NCBI GenBank assembly: GCA_021788365.1
Contig: JAJYKS010000008.1
Coordinates: forward strand, 1 to 31,588
Origin: a bacterium
GTDB taxonomy: Bacteria; Patescibacteria; Microgenomatia; UBA1400; UBA12108
DNA: 31,588 nucleotides
Direction of reading: 5' to 3'
Both the position numbers and the translations under genes were made by a program. The first letter of the stretch is position 1. Each line of letters opens with the position of its first letter. Of the stretch, positions 15,549-23,417 are shown piece after piece. The notes beneath the pieces are model-generated. The model was not told where the DNA came from. It made no database searches and worked only from the letters and a program-made list of their open reading frames with translations.

Positions 15549-16229
15549 CTAGCCTAGTGGAGAAAGCGCTGCTTGTAAAGGGAGCAAGACGGGTGCTGAC
15601 TCGGATACGGCGATGGAGAGCGCATGGCCGTCGTAGCTAAAGGTGAAGCTAACGTTCTTGTCTTTATTGTTCGTTATATAGAGATTCTGTAACGCACTAC
15701 TCCCTGCGGCGAGCGGGTCATAATAGATGGCAACACCGTCTTTTTTTGCCACATCGTTGATTTTGGCAAAATTGTGCGGGGTGGGAGCAACGATCGAGAG
15801 CCCCGCCTCTTTCCCAACAACATTCATAAACGAGGCGAGGTGGCAGACGCCATCCCCTACCAAGTATCCGTCCGAGCGGAACCCCTCGGAGCTATCAAAA
15901 TGTGCGTTTGTGGTGGCGACAACTTTACCCTGGAAATCGGGGAGCAAACGATCATGAAAGGCGAACGTTTGGCCAGGTTTTAGGGTGAGCGTATAGGTAA
16001 AGGGTGCGCGAACAGCACCCCAGACTACCCGTTCTCCCTCGTGGACCGCGCCTCGCATATACGCGAGTGTGAGGAGAATGTTGTCGGAGAAGACGTCGTT
16101 TACGAACGTGTTGCCGTAGCGGTCTGCCATAGAGTACGTGACTGAGGCGAGCGGGGCTGCGGGCATGTGAGCAGATCCCGGGCTTGCGAGTAAGAAAAGA
16201 CTGATGACACCAGCCATTAGTGTGTGCAT
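15549..16229 (-). CDS. VanW family protein
   Basis: 226 residues with a signal peptide (LMAGVISLFLLASPGSA). LKPGQTFAFHDRL, GYLVGDGVCHLASFMNVVGKEAGLSIVAPTPHNF and IYYDPLAAGSSALQNLYITNN follow the VanW order (FS.n..., G.CQ.AS..., pH...V.Y...., ...D..F.N). His replaces the usual Gln after the conserved Cys. The role of the family in the cell wall is not firmly known. It is the first gene of the minus-strand operon, with an extended -10 ten bases before the ATG. Confidence 0.85.
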   Translation of the reverse strand: MHTLMAGVISLFLLASPGSAHMPAAPLASVTYSMADRYGNTFVNDVFSDNILLTLAYMRGAVHEGERVVWGAVRAPFTYTLTLKPGQTFAFHDRLLPDFQGKVVATTNAHFDSSEGFRSDGYLVGDGVCHLASFMNVVGKEAGLSIVAPTPHNFAKINDVAKKDGVAIYYDPLAAGSSALQNLYITNNKDKNVSFTFSYDGHALSIAVSESAPVLLPLQAALSPLG

Positions 16230-16239
16230 ATGGCCGCGG

Positions 16240-16245
16240 ATTCTA
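16240..16245 (-). promoter_or_regulatory. Extended -10 of the envelope operon
   Basis: TGC-TAGAAT on the minus strand, 10 nt before ATG 16229. The divergent NRAMP gene starts about 70 bp away. Confidence 0.45.
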
Positions 16246-16310
16246 GCATATTATGGGATATTTTTCAACTCTTCTTGCATAGCAGGCAGACTTCGCGCAC
16301 AATGGGTGGC

Positions 16311-17588
16311 ATGCGCAAAAAATGGAAGAAGCTATTGGGGTCGCTGGGCCCTGGTGTCATTACTGGGGCTGCGGACGATGATCCCTCGGGGATAGCTACG
16401 TATAGTCAAACGGGAGCACAATTTGGGTATGGCCAGCTCTGGACAGCTGTTTTTATGCTTCCCTTTCAGACAGCCGTACAAGAGGCAGCTGCGAGGGTGG
16501 GAGCGGTTACGGGAATGGGAATTGTGGCGGTCGCAAAGCGGATGTTTCGTCCACCTGTTATTTGGGCAATTGTTGCGATGGTGTTTGTCGCCAATACCAT
16601 CAATATCGGTGCCGACATTGGGGCGATGGCCGCAGCTCTCGAGCTCGTGACGCCGTTTTCTTTTATACAACTGACCCTTGTGTTTACCTCACTCATCTTA
16701 GTGTTGGAAATTTTTACCTCTTACAAGGTATATGCACGAATCCTGAAGTGGTTAGCGCTCAGCCTTTTTGCGTATCCATTGACGGTATTTATTGTGCAGC
16801 AGCCGTGGTCAACTGTGTTGTCTGCGACATTTGTACCACACTTTGAATGGTCGTTTGCGTTCTTTTTTATCATAACGGGCGTTCTTGGGACGACGATTTC
16901 ACCGTATATGTTCTTTTGGCAGGCGGCGGAAGAAGTAGAGGAGGAAAAGGCTAATCACTTGTGGCGCCTCTTGCGACCGCGGATTGGAGCTCTCTACATG
17001 AGCTCCCTGCGCTTTGATAATCTCGTGGGAATGATATTTTCAGAGCTCGGGACGTGGGCGATCATTGTGGTTGCCGCGACGGTCCTCCATACCCACGGAG
17101 TTACCGATATTCGAACGGCGGCGGAGGCCGCCAAGGCTCTTGAACCGCTGGTTGCAACTTTTCCAAACGCCGGATATTTGGCAAAAGTTCTTTTTTCAGT
17201 GGGGATTGTGGGGCTCGGACTGCTCTCGATACCCGTACTTGCGGGCAGCGCGGCCTATGCAATCGCTGAAGCTTTTAATATGCACGAGGGGCTATCCCTA
17301 AAACTAAAACAGGCCCACGGATTTTATGGTGCAATCACGATAGCAACACTTGTGGGACTCCTTATCAATTTTGTAGGGATAGATCCTATGAAAGCCTTGG
17401 TCTACACCGCGGTTTTGAACGGTGTGGTCGCCGTGCCGCTCATATTTGTGATTGCTCGGATTGCGGGGACAAAGCGGATTATGGGCAAATACCGAAGCGG
17501 TCTTTTGTCTAGTGTGCTTGTGTGGATGGCATTCTTGGGGATGGGGGCGGCAGCAGTGGGGACGATTGTTATGCTCTTGCCGCACTAG
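16311..17588 (+). CDS. NRAMP-family divalent metal transporter
   Basis: About 425 residues and eleven hydrophobic segments. LGPGVITGAADDDPSGIATYSQTGAQFGY is the TM1 region of an NRAMP-related branch, where DPSG replaces the canonical DPGN metal-binding motif. TTISPYMFFWQAAEEVEEE is the TM6 region, without the canonical Met-Pro-His. Both changes suggest metal selectivity other than the classical Mn/Fe, for example Mg or Mn; this is inference. The frame is open back to 16224, with candidate starts at 16302 and 16311. I chose 16311 because the conserved N-terminus (RKKWKKLLGSLGPG) begins there and CACAAT lies 7 nt before it. It is convergent with uppP, 7 bp apart. Confidence 0.85.
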   Translation: MRKKWKKLLGSLGPGVITGAADDDPSGIATYSQTGAQFGYGQLWTAVFMLPFQTAVQEAAARVGAVTGMGIVAVAKRMFRPPVIWAIVAMVFVANTINIGADIGAMAAALELVTPFSFIQLTLVFTSLILVLEIFTSYKVYARILKWLALSLFAYPLTVFIVQQPWSTVLSATFVPHFEWSFAFFFIITGVLGTTISPYMFFWQAAEEVEEEKANHLWRLLRPRIGALYMSSLRFDNLVGMIFSELGTWAIIVVAATVLHTHGVTDIRTAAEAAKALEPLVATFPNAGYLAKVLFSVGIVGLGLLSIPVLAGSAAYAIAEAFNMHEGLSLKLKQAHGFYGAITIATLVGLLINFVGIDPMKALVYTAVLNGVVAVPLIFVIARIAGTKRIMGKYRSGLLSSVLVWMAFLGMGAAAVGTIVMLLPH

Positions 17589-17595
17589 TTGTGGG

Positions 17596-18369
17596 TTAGC
17601 GGATGACCAAGAGGAAGTAGGCGATCGCGGCAGCAATGCGGTAGATGGCAAAGGCGTTGAAGTTGTGGCGCTGCACGTAGGCTAGGAATGATTTGATGGC
17701 GACTACGGCGACAACAAAGGAGACGACACAGCCGACGAGGAGCACCATAATTTCTGTACCGGTAAACGCCATGTGTGTTTTTACCAGATCGAGTCCTGAA
17801 GCGGCAGCCATGGTGGGGACGGCCAGGAGGAAGGAGTACTCGACAGCTGTCTCGCGAGTGAGACCGAGAAATAGTGAACCAATAATGGTCGCTGCTGAGC
17901 GGGAAACACCAGGGATGACAGCCAAGGCTTGAAAAATGCCAATCACCACGGCTTTGCCCCAGCTCGTGTCCTCTATTTTGCTAATCGCGGCTTGCTCTGG
18001 TTTGTACACGCGCTCGGCGTAGAGCATAGCAAGACCACCTAGAAATAGACTAGCGACGACCACGAGGTCATTTCCCAGGAGCACGTCTTTCACGAATTTG
18101 TAGAGTGCCAGACCAATTATAGAAGTGACAACAAAGGAAACACTGAGCTTAAGGAGTGCTCGCCAGTTAGTCGCGAAGCGTTTGGTGTAGAGAAAGACGA
18201 CTGAGAGGATGGCACCGAACTGGATGACGATCTCGAATGTTTTTACGAACTCTGTCGAGGGGATCTGCATGAGGTGTGACGCCAGGATAAGGTGGCCGGT
18301 TGAACTAATGGGAAGGAATTCACTTAAGCCCTCGACTATACCCAAAATGACGCTTTGCAGTAGATTCAT
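17596..18369 (-). CDS. uppP: Undecaprenyl-diphosphatase UppP (BacA)
   Basis: 257 residues from ATG 18369, beginning MNLLQSVILGIVEGLSEFLPISSTGHLIL. The E..xE-type motif and PISSTGH are the first catalytic region, and PGVSRSAATIIGSLFLGL is the second, with its Ser and Arg. About eight membrane segments are present. It dephosphorylates undecaprenyl diphosphate to recycle the lipid carrier for peptidoglycan synthesis, so it fits the nearby L,D-transpeptidase and VanW genes functionally. Seven more codons are open upstream to 18390, but the family start is at 18369. Length and motifs are normal. Confidence 0.95.
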   Translation of the reverse strand: MNLLQSVILGIVEGLSEFLPISSTGHLILASHLMQIPSTEFVKTFEIVIQFGAILSVVFLYTKRFATNWRALLKLSVSFVVTSIIGLALYKFVKDVLLGNDLVVVASLFLGGLAMLYAERVYKPEQAAISKIEDTSWGKAVVIGIFQALAVIPGVSRSAATIIGSLFLGLTRETAVEYSFLLAVPTMAAASGLDLVKTHMAFTGTEIMVLLVGCVVSFVVAVVAIKSFLAYVQRHNFNAFAIYRIAAAIAYFLLVIR

Positions 18370-18389
18370 GATGACTATCGTACCAACCA

Positions 18390-18418
18390 TTGTGGAATTG
18401 CGCTAGTGGGAGTATAAT
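18390..18418 (+). promoter_or_regulatory. Promoter of typA
   Basis: TTGTGG (18390-18395), a 17-bp spacer and a perfect TATAAT (18413-18418). Transcription would begin near 18425, giving a leader of about 50 nt that contains the hairpin at 18432-18454. Confidence 0.65.
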
Positions 18419-18431
18419 GCTTCTATTAAAT

Positions 18432-18454
18432 AAGCCTGGTACACAGGCTTTTTT
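18432..18454 (+). terminator. Terminator-like hairpin in the typA leader
   Basis: AAGCCTG-GTACA-CAGGCTT forms a 7-bp stem followed by TTTT, just after the predicted transcription start. It could act as an attenuator, or as a terminator for transcripts from upstream. The stem lies before the Shine-Dalgarno AAGGA (18464-18468). Confidence 0.5.
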
Positions 18455-18472
18455 ATCCCCGATAAGGAACAT

Positions 18473-20302
18473 ATGCATACATTTACTGGTATACGCAACG
18501 TGGCTGTCATTGCCCACGTCGACCATGGCAAGACAACGCTCGTGGATGCCATGCTCAAGCAAACCCATACTTTTCGCGAGAACCAGGCCGAGATGAGTCA
18601 GACAACGATCCTGGACAGCAACCAGCTGGAGCGGGAGCGCGGTATCACCATTCTTGCTAAAAACTGCGCCGTCTTTTACAACGATACCAAGATCAACATC
18701 GTCGATACCCCTGGTCACGCCGATTTTTCCGGAGAAGTGGAACGCACCCTCTCCATGGCGGACGGAGCGCTCCTTATTGTGGACGCGCAGGAGGGTCCCA
18801 TGCCCCAGACCCGCTACGTGCTCAAGAAAGCCTTGAAACAAAACCTTAAGATCATTGTGGTTATCAACAAGATCGACAAGCAGTACGCGCGGGTACCATA
18901 CGTCATCAACAAGATTGAGACCCTGTTTTTGGAACTGGCGCAGGACGAGAGTGCTCTCGAGTTTCCCATCCTGTACGCTGTGGGGCGGGACGGTAAAGTG
19001 TTTCATGAACTGCCGGAGCAGTACGACTCGGCGATGCCGGGCGACGTGCGCCCTCTTATGGACAAGATAATTGAGTACTTCCCATCCCCGAAGGCTGACC
19101 TGGGGCATACTTTTAAAATGCTTGTATCCTCCATTGATTACAACCCGCACCTCGGGCGGATTGCGATCGGGAAGATTACCCAAGGGACGCTAAAGCTTGG
19201 CCAAAGTATTATCCTAACCAATCGTCCAACCAAGCCATTCTCCGTGCAGCGGATCCTCCTCTCAGAGGGGCTGGGTCGGGTGGAGGTGGAGTCGGCGGTG
19301 ACTGGCGATATCGTTGCAATCCCCGGATTTGGCGAAGTGCAAATAGGTCTCACCCTCGCGGACCCGTCCGATACCGTCCCCTACCCCACCCAAGAGATTA
19401 CCGAACCGACTCTGCATATGACGCTCGGAGCCAATACCTCTCCTCTCGCCGGCCGGGAAGGTAAATTCGTGACTAGCCGCCAGATAGAGGAGCGCTTGTA
19501 TAAAGAGCTGGAGTCGAATCTTTCGCTGAAAGTGGAGAAGCTGGAAAACGGCAAATACAAAGTGTCCGGGCGCGGAGAGTTGCATCTATCTATTCTTCTC
19601 GAGACCATGCGTCGTGAAGGATACGAGATGGAAGTGGGGAAACCCGAGGTTATCGTCAAGCGTGACGCCAACAATGTCAAAATAGAACCCGTCGAAGAAG
19701 TGGATATCGTGGTGCCGAGTGAGTATCAAGGTGTTATTAACCAGGAGATGGGCAAGCGCTACGGGGTCATGCTCTCGATGGAGCCGATTTCCGACACCGA
19801 AGTAGAGTTTGTGTACCGCATCCCCACCCGCAATATCATCGGGCTCCGAACGTTGCTCCTTACTTTGACCAAAGGAACCGTCCTATTCTCCTCGCAAATT
19901 GATGGATACGAACCGGTGGGGAAAGAGCTGCCGAAGATCCGGTCCGGTGTAATTATCGCCAGTAACAGTGGCGAGTCGCTCGCCTACGGCCTAGCTGCTG
20001 CAGAGGAGCGTGGCATCCTGTTTGTGGGGCCGGCCGTGCCGGTATACGAGGGGATGATCGTGGGGCAAACGCCAAAAGAACAGGATGTGCGGATGAATGT
20101 TTGTAAGGGTAAACAACTTACCAACATGCGCTCAAAGGCCTCGGACGGCGTGATCCAACTGACGCCACCGACAACTTTATCTCTCGAACAGTCGATCGAT
20201 TTCCTGGAGAACGACGAACTACTCGAGATTACCCCGATTTCACTCCGACTACGCAAAAAGAATTTGACGGGGATCGAGAATAGGCGCGGGAAACAGGACT
20301 AG
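18473..20302 (+). CDS. typA: Ribosome-associated GTPase TypA/BipA
   Basis: 609 residues, the usual length. The G domain has AHVDHGKT at 14-21, the switch region with RGIT, DTPGH at 78-82 and NKID at 132-135. EF-G-like domains II, III and V follow, with RGELHLSILLETMRREGYEMEVGKPEV as the domain III/V signature. The C-terminal BipA-specific domain contains GVIIASNSGESLAYGL and KGKQLTNMRSKASD. TypA is a translational GTPase that binds the 70S ribosome and supports assembly and stress adaptation. It has a good Shine-Dalgarno, in contrast with the leaderless-type genes around it, and a structured leader. Confidence 0.97.
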   Translation: MHTFTGIRNVAVIAHVDHGKTTLVDAMLKQTHTFRENQAEMSQTTILDSNQLERERGITILAKNCAVFYNDTKINIVDTPGHADFSGEVERTLSMADGALLIVDAQEGPMPQTRYVLKKALKQNLKIIVVINKIDKQYARVPYVINKIETLFLELAQDESALEFPILYAVGRDGKVFHELPEQYDSAMPGDVRPLMDKIIEYFPSPKADLGHTFKMLVSSIDYNPHLGRIAIGKITQGTLKLGQSIILTNRPTKPFSVQRILLSEGLGRVEVESAVTGDIVAIPGFGEVQIGLTLADPSDTVPYPTQEITEPTLHMTLGANTSPLAGREGKFVTSRQIEERLYKELESNLSLKVEKLENGKYKVSGRGELHLSILLETMRREGYEMEVGKPEVIVKRDANNVKIEPVEEVDIVVPSEYQGVINQEMGKRYGVMLSMEPISDTEVEFVYRIPTRNIIGLRTLLLTLTKGTVLFSSQIDGYEPVGKELPKIRSGVIIASNSGESLAYGLAAAEERGILFVGPAVPVYEGMIVGQTPKEQDVRMNVCKGKQLTNMRSKASDGVIQLTPPTTLSLEQSIDFLENDELLEITPISLRLRKKNLTGIENRRGKQD

Positions 20303-20421
20303 TTTTAATTTTCTAGTGCGGAAGACGATTCCTATTTTGAACCGCTTTCCTCTCTTTCTAACGAATACCTCGTTCATTTTACCAGGCTTATGGAAGCGTA
20401 TCAAGCTGAGGAGGAGGCAAA

Positions 20422-20883
20422 ATGAGCCCATCTCAAGCGCTTTTTTCCTCAAGACTGTATGATGAAACGACCTTTTACCAGCAATTTAGGCAGGATTTAC
20501 TTCACGCCGCGCGTGAAGTCGTTATTGAGAGTCCATTCATAGCAAAAGAACGGGCAAAAACACTCTATCCAATATTTGAACAGCTCGTTAATCGCGGTGT
20601 ACGAGTGTATGTAGTGACCAGACACCCAAGGGAACATAGCGAAACGATGGAAGAGCAATCTGAGGCAGAAATACGGCGTTTTGAGGTGTTGGGTGTCCAG
20701 GTATTTCTTTGTACGGGTAACCATCACCGAAAGTTGGCTATTATCGACCGCCAAATACTCTGGGAAGGAAGTTTAAACATACTATCACAGGCAAAAAGCC
20801 GCGAAATCATGAGGCGTATAGATAGCAAAGAAACCGTCTCCGAAATGTTTAGGTTTCTCAAGCTTGAACGATATCTCGAGTAG
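20422..20883 (+). CDS. Phospholipase D-like protein with a single HKD motif
   Basis: 153 residues. One HKD catalytic motif is complete: His102-x-Lys104-x4-Asp109 in NHHRKLAIIDR, followed by Gly116-Ser117 and Asn119 (WEGSLNILS). The first part (LLHAAREVVIESPFIAKERAKTLYPIFEQLVNRGVRVYVVTR) matches the PLD strand-helix before the motif. Single-HKD proteins work as dimers, often as nucleases (Nuc/BfiI type); similar domains also sit at the C-termini of helicases, so this could be a detached domain. A strong Shine-Dalgarno GAGGAGG precedes the ATG. It lies 119 bp downstream of typA. Confidence 0.75.
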   Translation: MSPSQALFSSRLYDETTFYQQFRQDLLHAAREVVIESPFIAKERAKTLYPIFEQLVNRGVRVYVVTRHPREHSETMEEQSEAEIRRFEVLGVQVFLCTGNHHRKLAIIDRQILWEGSLNILSQAKSREIMRRIDSKETVSEMFRFLKLERYLE

Positions 20884-20898
20884 GAATACCAAATCGTG

Positions 20899-20904
20899 TA
20901 TACT
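20899..20904 (+). promoter_or_regulatory. -10 element of the 20912 gene
   Basis: TATACT ends 7 nt before ATG 20912. No convincing -35 was seen. Confidence 0.35.
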
Positions 20905-20911
20905 ACGCTTG

Positions 20912-21190
20912 ATGAACACATCTCAGGCAAGTACTCAGATACCAGCGGAATTGGTTTCCGGTAAGAAACTTTCGGACCTCTTTGATTCTGGAAAAATTCG
21001 CGAGGGGCTAAAGGCTATGCCAACTGAAACGCTGGAATTTGCCGCTGACGAGCAAAACAATACAGCGTTAGTAGAGTCTATCCTAAAGAGCCTCAAAACA
21101 ACCGAACCTGATAAAGCAAATATCGAATATGCCGCAAAGATAGTCGAAGTGATGCGGAGAATCGCAAAAAATGTGCTCGAGGAAAGTTAA
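20912..21190 (+). CDS. Small hypothetical protein
   Basis: 92 residues that I do not recognise: helical, charged and cytoplasmic in character, with repeated Glu/Lys/Ala and no Cys. The ATG at 20912 follows TATACT by 7 nt with no Shine-Dalgarno. The frame opens earlier at 20864 inside the PLD-like gene, which is unlikely. It ends convergent with the XRE regulator and the stop codons overlap (21187-21190). Confidence 0.55.
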   Translation: MNTSQASTQIPAELVSGKKLSDLFDSGKIREGLKAMPTETLEFAADEQNNTALVESILKSLKTTEPDKANIEYAAKIVEVMRRIAKNVLEES

Positions 21191-21399
21191 GACATTACAT
21201 CAAACGATTTTAAGCCTAAAGCTTTAGCGATAGCTTGAATTTTCTCAAGAGAAGGGTTTACCTCACCACGCTCAATACAGGCATAATAATTGGTATTCAC
21301 GCCTGCTTTTTCAGCTACTTCAGCTTGTGTAAGTCCTTTTTGTTCCCGAGCATTACGTACTTTTTTCCCAAATGCTAATCTGGCCTGAGGACTATTCAT
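21187..21399 (-). CDS. XRE-family helix-turn-helix regulator
   Basis: 70 residues, essentially one Cro/C1-type domain: FGKKVRNAREQKGLTQAEVAEKAGVNTNYYACIERGEVNPSLEKIQAIAKALGL. The helix-turn-helix covers about residues 23-45. This is the right size for a stand-alone operon repressor. It lies 42 bp downstream of the ABC-3C ATPase on the same strand, with its own TATAAT 8 nt before the ATG and a palindrome just upstream, so autoregulation is likely. It may control the ABC-3C operon, a common arrangement for conflict systems, but the operon promoter is 2.7 kb upstream and no copy of the palindrome was noticed there. Confidence 0.88.
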   Translation of the reverse strand: MNSPQARLAFGKKVRNAREQKGLTQAEVAEKAGVNTNYYACIERGEVNPSLEKIQAIAKALGLKSFDVMS

Positions 21400-21407
21400 A
21401 TATTGAT

Positions 21408-21413
21408 ATTATA
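21408..21413 (-). promoter_or_regulatory. -10 element of the XRE gene
   Basis: TATAAT on the minus strand, 8 nt before ATG 21399. Confidence 0.5.
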
Positions 21414-21417
21414 TATC

Positions 21418-21439
21418 ATTAGTAAAAATGGCTACTAAT
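21418..21439. promoter_or_regulatory. Palindromic operator candidate for the XRE regulator
   Basis: ATTAGTA (21418-21424) and TACTAAT (21433-21439) form a perfect 7-bp inverted repeat with an 8-bp spacer. It lies directly upstream of the -10 of the XRE gene, over its expected -35 region. The size and position suit a dimeric XRE protein repressing itself. Confidence 0.5.
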
Positions 21440-21441
21440 AG

Positions 21442-23190
21442 TTAATATCTTATGCCCAAAAGTCCGCCGGAGGGAGTATCGTCTTTCAATATAATCCTAA
21501 CAAAAGAGTTAAATTTTTTCTGGAATTCTGGAGAAAAGTCCCCGTTAGGTATTGAGTCGGAATTCAAGGTGCAAATATATTGAAAATTCTTCGTTTCAGC
21601 CTCGAACGCTGCCAATTCCAGCGCTTTTGCCACCTGTCTTTCATCAACGCCATCAAATATCGTACTATCATGAATTAATGTATTCCAAGTTCTATTTAAT
21701 TCGGTCGAATTAATTTGCATCGTAGATAAATCATAACAAAATACCTTCATGTAACCGACTCCCTGACTCGTTGCACGTTTAATATCAACCTTATATTTAT
21801 ACCCAGACCGAGAAATATCTACTGACAGAGTACCTGGTTCAGAATACAAGAATTGGGAGTTTGAGTTAAAGAAGCCTACAACATGTTTTAGATATTCAGA
21901 CCTTTCCTCAAGATCCTTTCTGGCATTTTTTAGTAACTCTTCTAATTCGATAGCCAGCTCACTTTCTTGTCCTTCAATTTCCTTAAGTTTCTGCACTTTG
22001 TCTCGAATATTGTTAATTTTTTGTTTAAGCGAGTTAATTCTATCTTGTAGAATTGAATATTCGTCAAGTGCGCCGTGTGTTTTTAATATTTGCATTAATT
22101 CTGATCTAGAATCAGATGTATTCTTGATATCATCCTTTAGCTTGTCAATTTTCGATTGAAGCTTGTTTAATTCATCTGTTAGGTATGATTTCCTATTTAT
22201 TACTATTTGCTCGTGGAATTTAGTTATTTCGTTAAGCGTTTTTAGTAATTTAGGATCAAAAATTAATCCTGCTTCGGCGTATACATTTTTAACTTTATCT
22301 ACTCCAACGTCTTTTTCTTCAGTTAAGGTTTGCTGATATTTATTGAGTATCTGCTGTGATAAAGTATATTCGTTCGTGAGTTTATGTATGTGTTCTGTAT
22401 ACGTATTTGCTTCTTCCTGAATTTTGTAATATTCAGGATGTACTTTAAACGAACCGATTTCATCCGTTAACTCTTTGAGATTCATTTCTAAAGCTATTGC
22501 TTCAGATTCAAGCTCGCCAATACTTCCATCAAAACTTGGAAGCAATCCTTGTGACAGTGCATTTTTTAAATCTTTAAGAGCATTCTTTTTATCTTTAATT
22601 TTTTGAAAAAGCTTTGCGTATTCATGATTCAAACCCAGTAGATAGGCGTTATGTGTTTGAATACTCCAATCTTTTTGTTGCGGGAAAAATCTGAATGCAT
22701 CTTGATATCCGCCCACGCCCTTGCGTATTAAATACGAAATAAGGCCTCTAAAGCTTGGGTAATACGTGTCAGTGTTTTCAACATCGAGATCAAATGCTAA
22801 TTTTCCTAGCATTTTTGTCCACGATGGGATTTTCATTATTCCAGATCCATCGTCAGATATTTTCTCAGGTTGAATTTCCCATTCAGAAAAATCACCTTCG
22901 ATGTGAACAGTTGTGTTGTTTGTTGTATTGCGCGAAACCGTATAATTTTTGTCATTTAATGTAAAATCTAATGAAAATGTCCAATCTTCTAACTCCTTTA
23001 CTTCCAAAGTTTGACTCGTAGTAGATCCTAGGCAGAAATGAATAATTTCGATTAGAGTAGTTTTACCTAGCCCATTTCTCGAGTCTTTATCGGACGATTT
23101 ATCAGTGCGCTCGGCAAGTATTACGTTAAATCCGGGTTGAAACTCAACTCTTTTAAAAGATTCATTGTTCGCGTAAACAGCTTTTATCAT
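21442..23190 (-). CDS. ABC-3C system ABC ATPase with DUF2326 C-terminus
   Basis: 582 residues. The N-terminal head has a Walker A-type loop SRNGLGKTT at 37-45 (Lys43), preceded by FNVILAERT as in SMC/RecN-type ATPases. A long coiled coil covers about 190-440 (many Leu/Lys/Glu heptads). The C-terminal head matches DUF2326: YKVDIKR, the segment around GVGYMKVFCYDLS, and LIHDSTIFDGVDERQ with the Walker B-like Asp508. This ATPase type is the core of ABC-three-component systems, thought to sense or clamp nucleic acids and switch on an effector. It is the third gene of the operon, 2 bp after the middle component. It is clearly A+T richer than the chromosomal genes upstream, suggesting transfer. Confidence 0.85.
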   Translation of the reverse strand: MIKAVYANNESFKRVEFQPGFNVILAERTDKSSDKDSRNGLGKTTLIEIIHFCLGSTTSQTLEVKELEDWTFSLDFTLNDKNYTVSRNTTNNTTVHIEGDFSEWEIQPEKISDDGSGIMKIPSWTKMLGKLAFDLDVENTDTYYPSFRGLISYLIRKGVGGYQDAFRFFPQQKDWSIQTHNAYLLGLNHEYAKLFQKIKDKKNALKDLKNALSQGLLPSFDGSIGELESEAIALEMNLKELTDEIGSFKVHPEYYKIQEEANTYTEHIHKLTNEYTLSQQILNKYQQTLTEEKDVGVDKVKNVYAEAGLIFDPKLLKTLNEITKFHEQIVINRKSYLTDELNKLQSKIDKLKDDIKNTSDSRSELMQILKTHGALDEYSILQDRINSLKQKINNIRDKVQKLKEIEGQESELAIELEELLKNARKDLEERSEYLKHVVGFFNSNSQFLYSEPGTLSVDISRSGYKYKVDIKRATSQGVGYMKVFCYDLSTMQINSTELNRTWNTLIHDSTIFDGVDERQVAKALELAAFEAETKNFQYICTLNSDSIPNGDFSPEFQKKFNSFVRIILKDDTPSGGLLGIRY

Positions 23191-23192
23191 GG

Positions 23193-23417
23193 TTATATCG
23201 ACTTTATAATGACCCCGTTATTGTAACGTATCAAATTTATAGCGAATAATACGTCGAGTGACAGACAATATTTTTCAAAAGTACAATAACTGTCCTGATT
23301 GGAGATTTTCTCCCACAGAGATGAAACAGTTTGGTTGGAATGCAAGTTTTCCAAAATTACTGCTCCTAGCCCAAGAAGACTATTCGATAATGACATGTTT
23401 TTATCTGGTAATATCAT
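23193..23417 (-). CDS. ABC-3C system middle component (MC6-like)
   Basis: 74 residues. MILPDKNMSLSNSLLGLGAVILENL, TVSSLWEKI and FEKYCLSLDVLFAINLI follow the pattern I know for middle component 6 of ABC-three-component systems ('mlP.k..p...SLlgiGa.iL..L', 'tvs.LW', 'Fv.aLdlLyaig.i'). The middle component is a small winged-helix-like adaptor linking the ATPase to the effector. Its start overlaps the effector stop by 4 bp (ATGA) and its stop is 2 bp before the ATPase start, so the three genes form one translationally coupled unit. It is short but full length for the family. Confidence 0.8.
   Translation of the reverse strand: MILPDKNMSLSNSLLGLGAVILENLHSNQTVSSLWEKISNQDSYCTFEKYCLSLDVLFAINLIRYNNGVIIKSI

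Noticed and set aside
20249..20452. Minus-strand open frame downstream of typA
   Set aside because: It overlaps the typA 3' end and the start of the PLD-like gene, and its basic composition is that of an antisense shadow.
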